Origin: Pseudoips prasinana | Lineage: Eukaryota; Arthropoda; Insecta; Lepidoptera; Nolidae | Length of the DNA: 64,000 bases | NCBI GenBank assembly: GCA_951640165.1 | Contig: OX621260.1 | Location: 14,650,001-14,714,000, forward strand | Reading direction: 5' to 3' | Shown here: positions 21,811 to 33,600 of the stretch, piece by piece | How positions within the stretch are numbered: the stretch's first letter is position 1 | Layout: the number at the start of each line of letters is the position of its first letter | Translations under genes and position numbers: made by a program | The notes under the pieces: generated by a model | Told to the model about the DNA's origin: nothing | What the model saw: only the letters and a program-made list of their open reading frames with translations | The model's database searches: none

Positions 21811-21945
21811 CAGACGCCAGCACATCAAGCTACGCCAATCTCTCAAATTTCTTTTATAGATTTTCAACTTTATCACAATAGCAGAAGGTTCACTTTCAAT
21901 TGGGGAAATTTGACAGATTGGCGTAGCTTAATGTGCTGGCGTCTG
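21811..21945. mobile_element. Palindromic MITE copy 1
   Basis: CAGACGCCAGCACATC at one end and its inverse at the other. Long complementary arms carry CAATCTSTCAAATTTC around the central motif TTTTCAACTTTATCAC. TA precedes it (21809-21810) and CA follows. Confidence 0.85.
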
Positions 21946-22140
21946 CACAATGGCCGGACTTGTGCAGCCCGCAACCAGCGGCTTCCAGGGACCTTGTAGG
22001 GGGCCTGTCCACGCTGCATTTTCCGTTTCATGGTCGCCACTCGAGAACCTTTCTGCCACAGCGGCCATCAGTTCTTCGAGCTGTGTGCCCTGCCCACTGT
22101 TACTCCAGCTTGGCAATTCTTAAGAATTCTAATATTTAAA
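21946..22140 (+). repeat. LINE coding-type fragment
   Basis: Directly beside the MITE, a 68-codon frame starting at 21933 reads RHSRTFLPQRPSVLRAVCPA within it. I recall this type of sequence as common in lepidopteran retroelement-derived predictions, but the family is not certain. Confidence 0.35.
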
Positions 22141-22261
22141 AAAAATATCTGGTTCAACACCCACCAACAAAATGCAACTCAAAAAAAGGGTATCTGAATT
22201 CCTTAAAAATAGTGACGCTTCTACTAAGGACTTCTACAGACTGGTATATAATATATCTAGG

Positions 22262-22505
22262 GACATAATAATATCTAGGGACAATGTCATACATATCATC
22301 CTAGCCCCAAACTAAGCAAAGCTTGTACTATGGGTACCAGGCGACGATATACATACTTATATAGATAGATAAATACTTAAATACATAAAAAACATCCGTG
22401 ACTCAGAATCAAATATTCGTGATCATCACACAAATATTTGCACTTACCGGGATTCGAACCCAGGACCACCAGCTTCCTAGGCAGGAGCACTACCAACTAG
22501 GCTAT
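22262..22505 (-). repeat. SINE family A, head truncated
   Basis: The tail and body are complete; the head ends at AACTAGGCTA, before GGTGACCGTC. Confidence 0.8.
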
Positions 22506-22591
22506 TATTATTCCTTTATCTATTTTTCGTTTTTTTTTTAAATAAGATTTCTACTACTTTATTTAAAGTTTTAGGCATCCTGTGCGGTATA

Positions 22592-22945
22592 ATGAAAATA
22601 ATGTCCTCCTTGCCGAATTTTGACCACGGCGGCCAGTCGCAATGGAGACTAGCGATCTGCGCGGGACATATTAAAGTGCTCAAGTGTGTGTGCAAACAAA
22701 GGAGCACTTTCTGTTCTATCACTCTCATGAACTGATGGGACGACGATGAGTCACGACCGGAAAGTACAAGACCGACGCGACGGCTTGACGTGCTCTCCGA
22801 GGCACGGACGAATACCAGTATACCGCCAACTTCCAGACTTAGGGCTGATGTTAAGATTTTTTCTTTGTACATAAAATCCCCAAATAACTTTTGGTCCTTG
22901 TACCCAGGGCCTCATTATCTGCGTTTGAACACACTACCGCAAGAC
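22592..22945 (-). repeat. SINE family C, near full length
   Basis: Minus-strand copy with tail GGCCAGTC, body CCGCCAACTTCCAGACTTAG and a decayed tRNA-like head (TTGCGGTAGTGTGTTCAAAC). Confidence 0.75.
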
Positions 22946-23567
22946 TAACGAGGCTAGAGACAAATCCAATACGTGAGAAAGATACCTCGTTCACACGTTC
23001 TGGATTGTATTACTACCTTACTGAAGGGACTACCTAAATCACTGCACCGCAGGTAATGTTTATAAAGCTGTTATGAAAATCAACAGTTTACAGTAAACAA
23101 AAAAACCAATATCACCTGTAGGAAAACTAGTTAGGTATATTACTAGGCAAAATGATTAACGTAAATTAATTTCACTATCAGCGAAATTAAATTTTGCAAT
23201 TCCTATGCACGCTCCGCTTGGATATTTTTCAAGCTCATGCGATCGCATATTTCATTTTAATCTTTAATACAAACTGTAATAATAATACCATATCCAATTC
23301 TCTATTCAATAGTTGGGAAATGGAATTTAATAGTTTATCTTTCTTGGTAATCTCCGTTTGTGTCTTTAAGCGTAAAAGGTCAGAAGATACAGTTCATTAT
23401 AATAGAATGGATTTAATACAAAATGTTATAAAATCCTTTTAAGATTAACTAAAGGAAAAGATCTGGTCGGTCCGAACAAAATTCCTTTATTAAATCCTTG
23501 GAAAATTTTCAATAATGAGAGAATATATGATATTAAACAAAAGCAAACAACATCTTACTTATATATG
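22946..23567. other. No recognised feature
   Basis: AT-rich. An 82-codon frame (23194-23442) has no motif. Confidence 0.35.
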
Positions 23568-23569
23568 TA

Positions 23570-23684
23570 CAGACGCCAGTACATCCAGCTACCCCAATCT
23601 GTCGAATTTCTTTTGTAGATTTTCAACTTTATGACATACATAAAGTTCACTTTCAATTGGGGAAATTTGATGTGCTGGCGTCTG
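23570..23684. mobile_element. Palindromic MITE copy 2, right arm shortened
   Basis: Flanked by TA on both sides. The right arm lacks the CAGATTGGGGTAGCT block. Same centre as copy 1. Confidence 0.85.
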
Positions 23685-23689
23685 TACAA

Positions 23690-23915
23690 CCTACTAATAT
23701 TATTAATGCGAAAGTTTGTGACTATGGATGTATGGTTGGATGTTTGTTACTCTTTCACGCAAAAACTACCGAACAAATTTTGATGAAACTTCGATATAAT
23801 TTATAGCCTATGTATTTTCCGATATGTAGACTATATCACTACAAAGTTTCATCAAAAACCGTTCCGTAGCTTTTGCGTAAAAGAGTAACAAACAACCATA
23901 AATGCTTTCGTTCGT
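23690..23915. mobile_element. Head-to-head Helitron-like pair
   Basis: The left arm reads GCGAAAGTTTGTGACTATGG, TTACTCTTTCACGCAAAAAC and TTTTGATGAAACTT. The right arm (from about 23835) carries the complement in reverse order: AAGTTTCATCAAAAACCG, TTTTGCGTAAAAGAGTAAC. Neither arm has the CTAG end. The two arms meet near 23815-23835. Confidence 0.75.
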
Positions 23916-24278
23916 AATTGTAAATAGCGTATTATTTTTAACTCTGCCTATTACTGATGGAAAATGCTACACCACTCAGAATTGATAACTTAATGTTAAG
24001 CCGCAGCTGAACAGTTTAACTGGTTTATGATTCCTGAAAAAAAATTTCTATAACATCAATAATAATCGAATTTTAAATGGAGTCTACATCCTGCGTAAGA
24101 TCTTATGTACCGGAACTCTTAATTTTAATTCACCGGTGTGTGTTGTTAGTATCCGAAATTAGTAGTAGCGGGTACAGGTTCGAAGATTGTCAAGCCAAAT
24201 GATTAAAAGTATAGTCCTGAACAAATTTCGGCTTTAGTTGAACTATGTAGCCACCTACATGAGTCATACGTGCCTGTG

Positions 24279-24551
24279 CAGGCTTGTGGCGTGGTTGTTA
24301 AATGCTTGCTTTGCACGCTGCAGTTTGTGGTTTCGATTCCCACCCAAGACAGATATTTGTGTGCATGAACATGTCTGTTCGTCCCGAGTCTGGGTTTAAT
24401 TATCTAAATAAGTATGTATTTACAAAACAAAAGTATTATATGTAATGTATCAGTAATCTGGATTCCAAGCAGTAGTACACAAGCTCAACAAACAAGCTCT
24501 TCTTAGTTTGGCATCAGATGACCGTGTGTGTATAATGTTTTAAGATATTAT
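24279..24551 (+). repeat. SINE family B, full length
   Basis: TTGTGGCGTGGTTGTTAAAT head, GGTTTCGATTCCCACCC, AGATATTTGTGTGCATGAAC, and a tail with a small internal duplication (CAAGCTCAACAAACAAGCTC). Confidence 0.8.
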
Positions 24552-25411
24552 TTGTTTTATTATACAAATGTAAACAAGGGTGACCAGAAACACCGAAGCA
24601 CTTAACTCACTGTTACTGTACAACGGGGCAGGAAAGCTATCATTATTTCGGAGAGGTCATGTGCTGGACATGTTTTCCTGGGCACGGACGGCGGTGTGAA
24701 AGAAAATTCTTGCTTCGGCTAGCAGCTCGGCGTGCGGCGGGCAACATTAAGGCCTCCCACGCACGATGCGGCTAGCCGCAAAGCGGCCAGCCGTACGGCT
24801 GACCGTACTCAGATATTTGTACGAGAAAGTAGTTTTTATTCGCGCTGTGTTGCCGCAACCGGTCAGCAGTATTGATTGTTGACGGCTGACCGCATTCCGA
24901 CTAACCGAATAGTGAGTAAGAAGCCTAAGAATGTTTCTTGCTAACGATTAACGTTACACCTCGACGACTAACGATACGGTAACGATTTTAGGCATAATCG
25001 TGGAACATATGTACATGTGTAAAGCCTGTGTTGTATATTTAAAGATGCAATCCCCTTTAAAGATTTTTATATTCGCAACAAAATTCTTCATGATTTCATA
25101 CTTATCACAATAATAATAAGTTTATTTCCCAGATAATTGTACAATAACCACTTACAATAAATCCTTTTTTTATGATGTACATAAGCAAAAAGTAAGTAGA
25201 CTAGTTGAACTCTGGTACCCAAGGTAAGATTTAACTTGTGTTATGGGTACCAGTGCCCTCACAAGTTTGCACATTTAGTATCCTTTGGAAGGAACGTGGT
25301 AGATAAGTCGCCTATTAAACTTAAAAACTACTATATTAAACTAAAAGAAAACAAATCATAAAATAAAAATATAAAATAGTTATCTAGAAAAAACCTCATC
25401 GTGTGTAGAAT
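24552..25411. other. Unassigned; GC-rich block inside
   Basis: 24660-24910 is unusually GC-rich, with GCGGCTAGCCGCAAAGCGG and CCGTACGGCTGACCG self-complementary blocks. It is probably an old repeat, but there is no second copy here. The rest is AT-rich. Confidence 0.3.
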
Positions 25412-25570
25412 CCTACTAATATTATAAAGGCGAAAGTTGGTGAGTCAAAACGTTAAAACGTTTGAAGCGATTTTAATAAAATTTGGCATGGACTTAGCTA
25501 TCACCCTGGATTAACACATAGGCTATAATTTAAAAAGTTTAACGTGTGTAAAACCGCGGGTCACAGCTAG
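25412..25570 (+). mobile_element. Helitron-like element, 159 bp
   Basis: TCCTACTAATATTATAAAGG after A; ends CGCGGGTCACAGCTAG before T (25571). Short complete copy of the TACTAATATTATAAA subfamily. Confidence 0.8.
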
Positions 25571-25910
25571 TGTTGTATAAATATTTAAAGCTACAATCCC
25601 TTTCGAAGATTTAAATTCGCAACAAAATGCTTCATGCTTTCATAAATATAGGACATAAACCTCGTCCATTTTTATGATATCCGATACAATATTGGCTAAC
25701 AGTTGGGAGTTTAAGTTTGAAGTCAATATTTAAATGGCTTCTGTTGGCTATCCGCATGGCACTCTGCCAGTAAAGGGCTGTTCGGTTACCCTTGCTGAAT
25801 TGCAAATCGTAATGTTTACGTTATAAATCCTCTCGTTTTATTTCTTTGTAGTATCGATAAAAATTAATTTGGAAACGTTACAGATGAATAATCGGTGTGT
25901 CTTCTTTATT

Positions 25911-26157
25911 AGGATTCCGTACCCAAAGGGTAAAACGGGACCCTATTACTAAGACTTCGCTGTCTGTCCGTCCGTCTGTCTTAAGCACCGTGAAGATGAT
26001 GTATTTCTGTTGCCGCTATAACAACAAATACTAAAAAACAAAATAAAATAAATATTTAAGGGGGTCCCACACAAAAGACGTGAATTTTGTGGTAGTTTTT
26101 ATAGATAATGATACGTACCCTTCGTGCGCGAGTTCGACTCGCACTTGGCCAGTTTTA
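25911..26157 (+). repeat. Interspersed repeat of unknown class
   Basis: Starts AGGATTCCGTACCCAAAGGG, with CGGGACCCTATTACTAAGAC and GATGTATTTCTGTTGCCGC, and ends CGAGTTCGACTCGCACTTGG. I recall this as very common in Lepidoptera; its class is not settled from this copy. Confidence 0.6.
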
Positions 26158-27116
26158 TAATTTGCGTTTACAGTTACCTTAGGAGGCTTTTGCTGGACTA
26201 TTGACGGTGCGTGTGTGTCAAATGAAAATTGTTTTCCGTGGTCGGGTAGAGGTCTTTTTTTTTTTCAAGGGGAATCACTCATGCAGGAGTGATTGATGTC
26301 CCTTTAAGTCGCAGTTGTTAATCTCAGCGCGTAACTATCGCACGTTGGGACTTTTTATAGGATATGAAATTAATGTATGCTCTTTTCCACAATATGCCCC
26401 AGTATTTTTTTGATGATTAAATTCCAAGAAAATAAAAGTCCCCGTCAGATCGAGTCAGATCTTGAATTACAAATTAATTTAATGAAAAACTGTAACAGGT
26501 TACTCGCTTAATTAGTTGAATTCGGCTAACAATTTCGATCTCTTCATGAGATTACGAGTATTTTCAGATCAAATAAATTTATTAAATGAGTAACACGTTA
26601 CAATATTTCACTATCTTATCTCGTCACGTCAGTTTAAAGCATACGACCTCCACGTCTCTGCTCCGTACAAGAGTATGCTAGTACTCAGAGAAACGCCTTA
26701 TATGAGTTCGCCTTATACGATGATAATTATTATTGTTGTAGAAGTTGTAATGCAATTATGCGTATCCTCGGACAAAAGCTAAGTTAGATGGTACTTTAAA
26801 CAGAACCAGTAACTGTAGAATGAAACTCGAATTAGAACTGTGCTTGTAAACTTCAATCTTGAGTTGATTAACAAGAAACAACTCCCCGAGTGTCAGTTTC
26901 AGAGCTGCTTCGAAATGAATTACACAACTAGTACTACACATTTACTAACAATTACGGTAATTTGATAGGTAATTACATATGGAGCCGTTTGGGTCGAAAC
27001 GCTCTTAACATGGGTCACAGTTTCCGCACTCTTTATCGTCAGATTTCAAAGCGCTCGTTAACACCTTCCGTGACTATAGTCCTGGTATTTTCTATGGCCA
27101 AATTCTATAATAATAT
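26158..27116. other. No recognised feature
   Basis: AT-rich with a T tract at 26252-26263. GCATACGACCTCCACGTCTC near 26640 has a coding-like texture but no frame is supported. Confidence 0.35.
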
Positions 27117-27663
27117 TAATATCCTGGGACATTATTCACACACGGTCATCTGATCCAACACTATGCAGAGCTTGTTCTATGAAAACCAGATAACTGATAT
27201 ATTACATACAAAATGTGCCCCGCGGTTTTACCCGCGTTAAATTTTATAAATTATCACAGCTCCTTGCCCGTAAGTGATAGCGTGATAATATGTAGCCTAA
27301 ATGTTTACCCGACCTCTTAGAATATTCATGAAAATTTGAAGTAAATCCATGCAGTACTTTACGAGTTTAGCCCGGACATACATACATACAGACAAACAGA
27401 CAAAAATTCTAAAACCTATACTTTTGTCTTCGATATCGACTGTAGACCACGCCCCGAGTCACCTTTTTAAAAAATATTCAATGTACAGTTTTGACTTTCC
27501 TACGATTTTATTATATGTATAGATACTACTTTTCTTTTGCAAATACCCACTTATATAGATTACACCCAGGCTCAAGACAAACAGACATGTTCATGCACAC
27601 AAATATCTGCGATATCGAACCCACAAGGCGGCGTGAAGAGCAAGCATTTAACAACCAAGCCAA
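27117..27663 (-). repeat. SINE family B split by a Helitron
   Basis: Tail 27117-27208 and body plus head 27524-27663. Joining ATTACATA with TACTACTTTT restores the family sequence exactly. Confidence 0.85.
27209..27523 (-). mobile_element. Helitron-like element inside SINE B
   Basis: Minus orientation: TCTATACATATAATAAAATC at the 5' end; 3' hairpin CGCGGGTAAAACCGCGG, then GGCACATTTTG instead of GGCACAGCTAG. Target A (on the element strand) to T. Subfamily of 9341. Confidence 0.85.
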
Positions 27664-27806
27664 AATAAACAGTAGTAAACTAAGCTATTCAACGTGGTAT
27701 TGCTGACAGCCTTTTGGCCCGTCTCCCCATGGCCCCGATTTGGGGGAATACTTTGACGCCCTCTGTATTTAGTTATCATTTATCTTTATATAAAAAGTGT
27801 AACGTA

Positions 27807-27877
27807 TATCATCATCATTATCATGTCAGCAAAATACGTCCACTGCTGGATAAAAGCCTCACCAAAGAATGGGGGGA
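27807..27877 (-). repeat. RTE-like LINE terminal fragment
   Basis: ATCATCATCATTATCATGTC, CGTCCACTGCTGGATAAAAG and CCAAAGAATGGGGGGAT. Confidence 0.6.
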
Positions 27878-28079
27878 TAAATAATAATAATAAAAATCTG
27901 TTTATTTCATAATTCATGCATACAATATTTTTACTTAACTATGTTTAATCTTGATTTAACTAATTTTTTCTATAGTTAAGGAGTCGCGAGATAAGGAACA
28001 ATTGTACAAAGGGATAATTAAGTTATTCGTTTTCGAAGTGCCAATTCATTTAGATGCCTATGAATCTAAACTACGTGTA

Positions 28080-28400
28080 ACACATCAGCATCGATAATTT
28101 TTATATAATTTTAATGGTACAACCGGAACGCGAAGACCACGTAGGATCTCTGACCTAATCGGATATGTTCTCAGGAAAAGTCAGGTCAGAAGTACCCTAT
28201 ACTGGCGAGCGTGTATGAAGAATATAAGGACAGTAAACGAGGCGAAAGCGGTGTGCAAAGATAGTGACAAATTTGAATCCGTTGTCTCTTCCTACCCCTC
28301 TGGGAAACCAGCACTAGTCTATACATGTATATACCGTAAATAGTGGTGGGCTAACTATGACCCATAAGATAAAGAAGAAGAGAAATATTAGGAAACTTTC
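28080..28400 (+). repeat. LINE-derived fragment, class uncertain
   Basis: Contains AGGATCTCTGACCTAATCGG, GGCGAGCGTGTATGAAG and CTTCCTACCCCTCTGGGAAA, ending in AAGATAAAGAAGAAGAG. The CCTACCCCTCTGGGAAA motif is mirrored near 48646. No open frame remains. Confidence 0.3.
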
Positions 28401-28414
28401 GAAATATTCTAGTA

Positions 28415-28698
28415 CTAGAAGTGCCCCGCCATTTTACCCGCGTTAAATTTTATAAATTATCACAGCTACGGGCCCCGTACGTGAGAGCGTGATATTATGA
28501 CCGACCTCTTAGTAGTATTCATGCAAACTTTGAAGTAAATCCATGCAGTACTTTTGGAGTTCAGCCCGGACATACATATAGACATTATTACATATAATTT
28601 GGGTTCGATATCGATTGTAGATCACGCCCCAAGTATCTTTTTTTATAAATACAAATTGTACAGTTTTGACTTAACTACGATTTTATTTTATGTATAGA
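28415..28698 (-). mobile_element. Helitron-like element
   Basis: Minus orientation: TCTATACATAAAATAAAATC at the 5' end; GGGGCACTTCTAG at the 3' end, then T (complement of A28414). Subfamily of 9341. Confidence 0.8.
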
Positions 28699-29175
28699 TA
28701 TTATAGATAATCGCATTATCTATCGGCATGTTCGAACAATTCCCATTTGAAATAGCTGAAAATAATTCTAAACTTAAAATAAGAAATATCTCTCAAAGTT
28801 TGCAGATGTAAAGAATTATAAGCTTTATAATAAAGCAATTTAATATAAAAGTTTAGTCGTACTCTTAGTGTTTCTTACGCCTACAATACTTTAACAACAA
28901 TAAGTGGCTTGCCCTATTGTTAACCATTTCATAAATACAGCGTTTAAACATAAGCAATCTAACATATAATAAGAACGTGGGTAGATTTGTGGGAGTTTGA
29001 TTTAAAGTTTAAGTATTTTATTTATCTGAGTATTTTTATCTCAACATTCGTGGAAGTCGCAAAGGTTAATTGTAACAAAATTTAAAAAGACCTACACTTT
29101 ACCTTTGAACTTTAATATATGCGTTCATCAACCAAAACATGGCTGTAGACTGCACTTTAACCTTCCCCAAGGATC
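28699..29175. other. No recognised feature
   Basis: AT-rich, no long frame. Confidence 0.4.
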
Positions 29176-29412
29176 ATCATGTCAGCTGAATGACGTAACA
29201 CTGCTGGAAAAAGATCGTCAAAAGATTTCCACAATCGCGTTGTGTCCATCACTTGGCATAATCGCTATGCTTAGCAGAAGGGTTGGCGATCACAGTCCTA
29301 GTATACAGAGAGACGCTGCTGCCCGTTCTCTGGTAGATATTCCCTTGGGACGACTTGTACACCCCCCACAGGTTGAGATGGGGTGGCGATATTATATGCC
29401 CCCAGCCACATA
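29176..29412 (-). repeat. RTE-like LINE 3' tail
   Basis: GATCATCATGTCAGCTGAAT terminus, then GCTTAGCAGAAGGGTTGGCG, CTGCCCGTTCTCTGGTAGAT and GAGATGGGGTGGCGATA. A plus-strand frame across it is incidental. Confidence 0.65.
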
Positions 29413-29559
29413 GCAAGTCCGCCTAAAGATCGCTAAGAATTAATCAACCTATATCTACTCCAATTTCGACATTTCGTCCACAATCTCCTCTTACTCTACT
29501 GGAAGAGACTTCTTTAGAAATAAGTAGTAGCTTTTATTTGTATCTTTTTTTTTTATTTG

Positions 29560-30118
29560 TATCTTGGGACTATGTCACACAGATCATCCTAGCCCCAAAC
29601 TAAGCAAAGCTTGTACTATGGGTACCAGGCGACGATATACATACTTATATACATAGATAAATTATGTATATATATGTGTATATTTATTTTATAATATATT
29701 TATGTATGTTTTAGCTATAGTATTATATGTATGTTTAAGTTGTATATTATTTATTATATATTTATGTATATATCTATTGACCTCATATTCCTATTTTTTT
29801 TTCTTCTACCGTACCGTATAAGATACATCGATCTCCTATATCTGTACCTAATGCACCTATCTAATTATCTCTGCACCACCTTAAGGTTGACTGGGAGAAA
29901 ATGCCTTAGGCATTAAGTCCGCCTTTGTACCTATGTGTGCATAAAGTTTAAAATAAAATAAAATAAATAAATAAATACTTATATACATAGAAAACATCCA
30001 TGACTCAGAAACAAATATTCGTGCTCATCACACAAATATTTGCACTTACCGGGATTCGAACCCAGGACCACCAGCTTCGTAGGCAGGAGCACTACCAACT
30101 AAGCTACGGTGACCGTCA
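29560..30118 (-). repeat. SINE family A split by a LINE tail
   Basis: Tail 29560-29662 and body plus head about 29971-30118. AT-rich ATAAAT sequence flanks the insert on both sides. Confidence 0.8.
29663..29970 (+). repeat. Jockey/R1-like LINE 3' tail inserted in SINE A
   Basis: TTAAGGTTGACTGGGAGAAA, GGCATTAAGTCCGCCTTTG, ATAAAGTTTAAAATAAAATA. The A-rich end lies next to the host SINE, as expected for a LINE. The 5' part is T/A-rich. Confidence 0.7.
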
Positions 30119-30364
30119 GCTTTGTGCAATATCTTTTCTCTTGTATTTTATTATTTCTTTCTTTTATACTTTTAGTGTGTACATAAATTGGAAAAAAATA
30201 TATGGTCAATAATAGTGAGAGGACCTAAACAAAGATTTGAATGAATTATGTAAGGAGTTCCATTTTGACCTTTTTAATACCAAGAGTGAGCTGGCACGCA
30301 GGCAAGTGAACCTTAATTTATTGCAAAACCTTTTAGCATATTTAGCGTTTTCTTCAACTTTTTT

Positions 30365-30610
30365 TTCTTTTTTTGTTAAGGCAGGGGGAATGACGCATGC
30401 CACCCGCAAAAAGTGTCTGCGGGTGGGTATGTGAGACTCGCACCGACTAAGCCTAACCTGCCGTGGACTTCTCTTGGCGCCTAATGGTACCCTAGGAGGG
30501 CTCGAGATTACAGACTGGCAGGAGTCGGAAATAGGGGAGAGCCCTATTTCCGACTCCTGCCAGTCTGGCACAGCGACTGTGCCACAAGCCTTTTCTTCAA
30601 CTACTCTGAA
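30365..30610 (+). repeat. Repeat G copy with new perfect hairpin
   Basis: AAGGCAGGGGGAATGACGC, CATGCCACCCGCAAAAAGTG, TAACCTGCCGTGGACTTCTC and GGCACAGCGACTGTGCCA match the element at 62897-63201. A 26-base perfect inverted repeat (30511-30536 with 30542-30567, 5-base loop) replaces the expected middle. Confidence 0.65.
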
Positions 30611-30807
30611 CTTACTCTTACCTGGTAACTCAAGCAGGTGACAAACAGTATTACAAGATGCATTGTAAGTGTGCATCAGTCGCTATCCGGAAATGCTTTA
30701 ATTGACTATGTTTCCTACTCTAGCACCGTTTTTTTGTATGAATGATGGTTCGCCTAGAAATAAATAAATAAAGATATAGAATAGAGAGAAGAAAATACCT
30801 TTTAGTA

Positions 30808-31056
30808 TCTATACTAATACTATAAAGAGGTAACGTTTGTGAGTTTGTGGTGTTGTAAGGGGTAATCTTTGGATCTACTAAACCGATTTTCAACACTATT
30901 GCACCAATTGAAAGCTACATTATTGTGAAGTATCATATGCTATGATTTATCATAATTTTTATTTATCCCGAACTTTATACCCGAATTATTACGCGGGATA
31001 AACGGGCAGGGACAAAAATATTTATAACGCGGAACGAAGTCCGCGGGCGCAACTAG
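30808..31056 (+). mobile_element. Helitron-like element
   Basis: TCTATACTAATACTATAAAG after A; 3' hairpin CGCGGAACGAAGTCCGCG; GGGCGCAACTAG before T (31057). Subfamily of 49983. Confidence 0.85.
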
Positions 31057-31145
31057 TAACAGATATTCAAGTGACATATACGTCAGAATCTATTTTTTTT
31101 GGATAACTACTCTAGAAAGTAAGCTGTTGGACTCCGCAGTTAATT

Positions 31146-31215
31146 TCTCGAGCGGTAACCTGTTCAATCGCAGATTATGAGGTCCTTGGTTCAAATCGCC
31201 GGTCGAGCTAAAAAA
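31146..31215 (+). repeat. SINE family C head fragment
   Basis: TCTCGAGCGGTAACCTGTTC and GGTCCTTGGTTCAAATCGCC. Only the tRNA-like part remains. Confidence 0.55.
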
Positions 31216-31403
31216 TGTTTTTCTATTTATTCAGCGCAATGCTGAAGTGCTTTAAAGTTGAAGGATCTTATGAAATTTTCACGTGGAATAAATGAAGAAT
31301 AAAGTCTAATTCTAAAGCTCACTCACATTTTACTGAGTTCACATACATTTTGCCTGAGTTTTGACCCCGCTTTGTTGATCGCCCATCTTTCTTTTTGACG
31401 GAC

Positions 31404-31607
31404 TGTTGACGTGGTTTGATTCCCACCTAGGACAGATATTTGTGTGCATGAACATGTCTGTTTGTCTTGAGTCTGGGTGTAAATATACATAAGTATGTAT
31501 TTAAAAAAATAAAAGTAGTATGTGTAGTATATCAGTTATCTGGTTTCCATAGTACAAGCTCTGCTTAATTTGGGATCGGATGGCCGTGTGTAAATAATAT
31601 CCCAAGA
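31404..31607 (+). repeat. SINE family B, head partly missing
   Basis: GGTTTGATTCCCACCTAGG, AGATATTTGTGTGCATGAAC and the CTGGTTTCCATAGTACAAGC tail. Confidence 0.8.
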
Positions 31608-32980
31608 TAAAAAAATAACTGAATTTTGCACGCAGAGTACATAAGAGTTCGAAAGCTCACTCACATTTTACTGAGGTCACGTACACTTGCCTGAGTTTTG
31701 ACTCAATCCCGCTATATTGATCGCCCATATTTCTTATTAAGATAACAGTGGTGACACCTATAATGGTCACGACAAAACTATAAAATACAGTTTGTGTTGA
31801 GGCAAGCTACCAACTGACTTATTTCTTTTGTGTTCTGTAATTTCCTATTCATGAAGAGTCGTCCCGTATTAGGAATTCGTAACTAAGTTCCCAATTATGA
31901 AATTTGACAGCTTTATATTTTGGAAAACAAGTGGATTATAAAGTTAAAACCTTTATCTGTGTATTTCTATAAATGTAACTTTATAATTCGAACACAAATG
32001 GAGTGAGTTTAGTCAAATTTTAAACAATATTTAAAATGTTTTAATATAAAGTGAGATTTATTAAAAAATAATTATCTATGGCTTCTTTATGCAATGCACG
32101 TTTCAGAAAAACTTAGGATTCCGTATAAATATAAAACTTTAATAGAATAAATAATTTTCAAATCTGAATGTAAATTCGATGTGGGTATTTTATATGAAAG
32201 CTAGTTGAATTGTAAAATGTTAACCCGTTCAAGCGTTAATTTTGATTCTAATTAAAGCAACTATGGCTAAAACCTTAGCAAATTAATGAATTGCAATTAA
32301 AAAAGGGGAATTATAAAACGATCGAATACAAAAATACTTAGCGAGTGATGATGAGGTACTGTTTTAATAACTCGAGCGGCATGAATTTGAGTGTGCGAAT
32401 AATTAACTAAACTAACGACGAATATTGATTAATAATAAAATCCAGAACGAGCTTACAAATAGTGGGTTATAATTAATCTAGCTGTGCGACTAAATTACTA
32501 AGTGAGCGACTAGAAATACTGAGGGGGCAACTTCTATATTAGGATAGAGACGAGTTTTCCGGAAGTTATTTGGGTTATGTTAGGTTAAAAACTAAAGAAA
32601 TAAAATATCCCATTTTTTTTGGAGCTTTTTGAATTTTTCAGGAGACATACAATGCAAATCTAAACAAAAACAATAGCGCTTGAAGTCCGCCGCACAAGCC
32701 TCTGATCTCTCTGATTGGTCAAAGCGAAGAAATATTAGGTCGCTCAAATATTATGAAGCTTCTCATTTTGTATTTTAAGTAACTCAAATTATATTTGTTA
32801 TCAAGTCCCTAACTTAGTAATACTATAACGTAAATTTACTATTTTTGTCACTTAAAACTTTAATTTACAGTCACTCGTTTAAATACTACCCATAAAAGAA
32901 TAGTCGGCTTTAATTATTATGGTTGCCGTCAGTATTATGATGGGTCTTCGCAATTTACACTGACAATGTGTCAGCGTAAA
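31608..32980. other. No recognised feature
   Basis: About 1.4 kb of AT-rich sequence with no frame, structure or repeat recognised, apart from a short direct repeat of CTCACTCACATTTTACTGAG shared with 31317-31336. Confidence 0.35.
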
Positions 32981-32991
32981 TAGCGAATACC

Positions 32992-33042
32992 GAAAGTGGA
33001 GTGATCTGTTGACATGTCATGTCAACAGATCACTCTACTTTC
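32992..33042. repeat. Palindrome with 25-base arms
   Basis: GTGATCTGTTGACATG (33001-33016) and its exact inverse (33018-33033) around one base; the match extends outward to GAAAGTGGA with one mismatch. Confidence 0.75.
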
Positions 33043-33600
33043 TGTATAACAACGGTGCTTAAAGCTATTATTGTCATCAGTATAAGGATGGGTTCTCACC
33101 ATTCGCGCTAATATACCCACTAGGCTACCGTCTATATCGCCGATCATCGTAATCGGCTTTCAAATAGATGTAGGTTAAAAATTACTTAATCAGTCGTTCA
33201 ATCGTCTTCAACGTTAAAAATATATTCCAGACCATTTATGACTTCACAAATGTTCATGAAAGCGGTATCCCTTTTCGCCGAAATTTTTTTGACAGAATAT
33301 CACTTGCCAACCAACGTTTCACCGATGTTTCACTTTGACAACTAACGATTAGCAAATTTTGGTATGACAACGTTTCATTTGGTAGTATTATTGTTAAGCT
33401 GATTATTATAATGACACAAAACGTTTGGGACATTTCTAATTTGTCAAACATTTCACTAGGCCACACAACTATTAGACGAATGAATTCAGTCACATGGGTG
33501 AGGTGATGTGCCAGAATCGAATAGCTTTTGTAAAACTAAAACATTCTGCTAACTGAAAGATGGCATTTAAAAAAGTGTCATTATAGGCAGACCAATCGTA

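Noticed and set aside
24570..24585. AACAAGGGTGACC, like the end of the element at 3924
   Set aside because: Only about 12 bases match and no partner end or duplication is near, so chance is likely.
30206..30676. 156-codon minus-strand frame
   Set aside because: It runs through repeat G and its 26-base inverted repeat. The frame follows from repeat composition.
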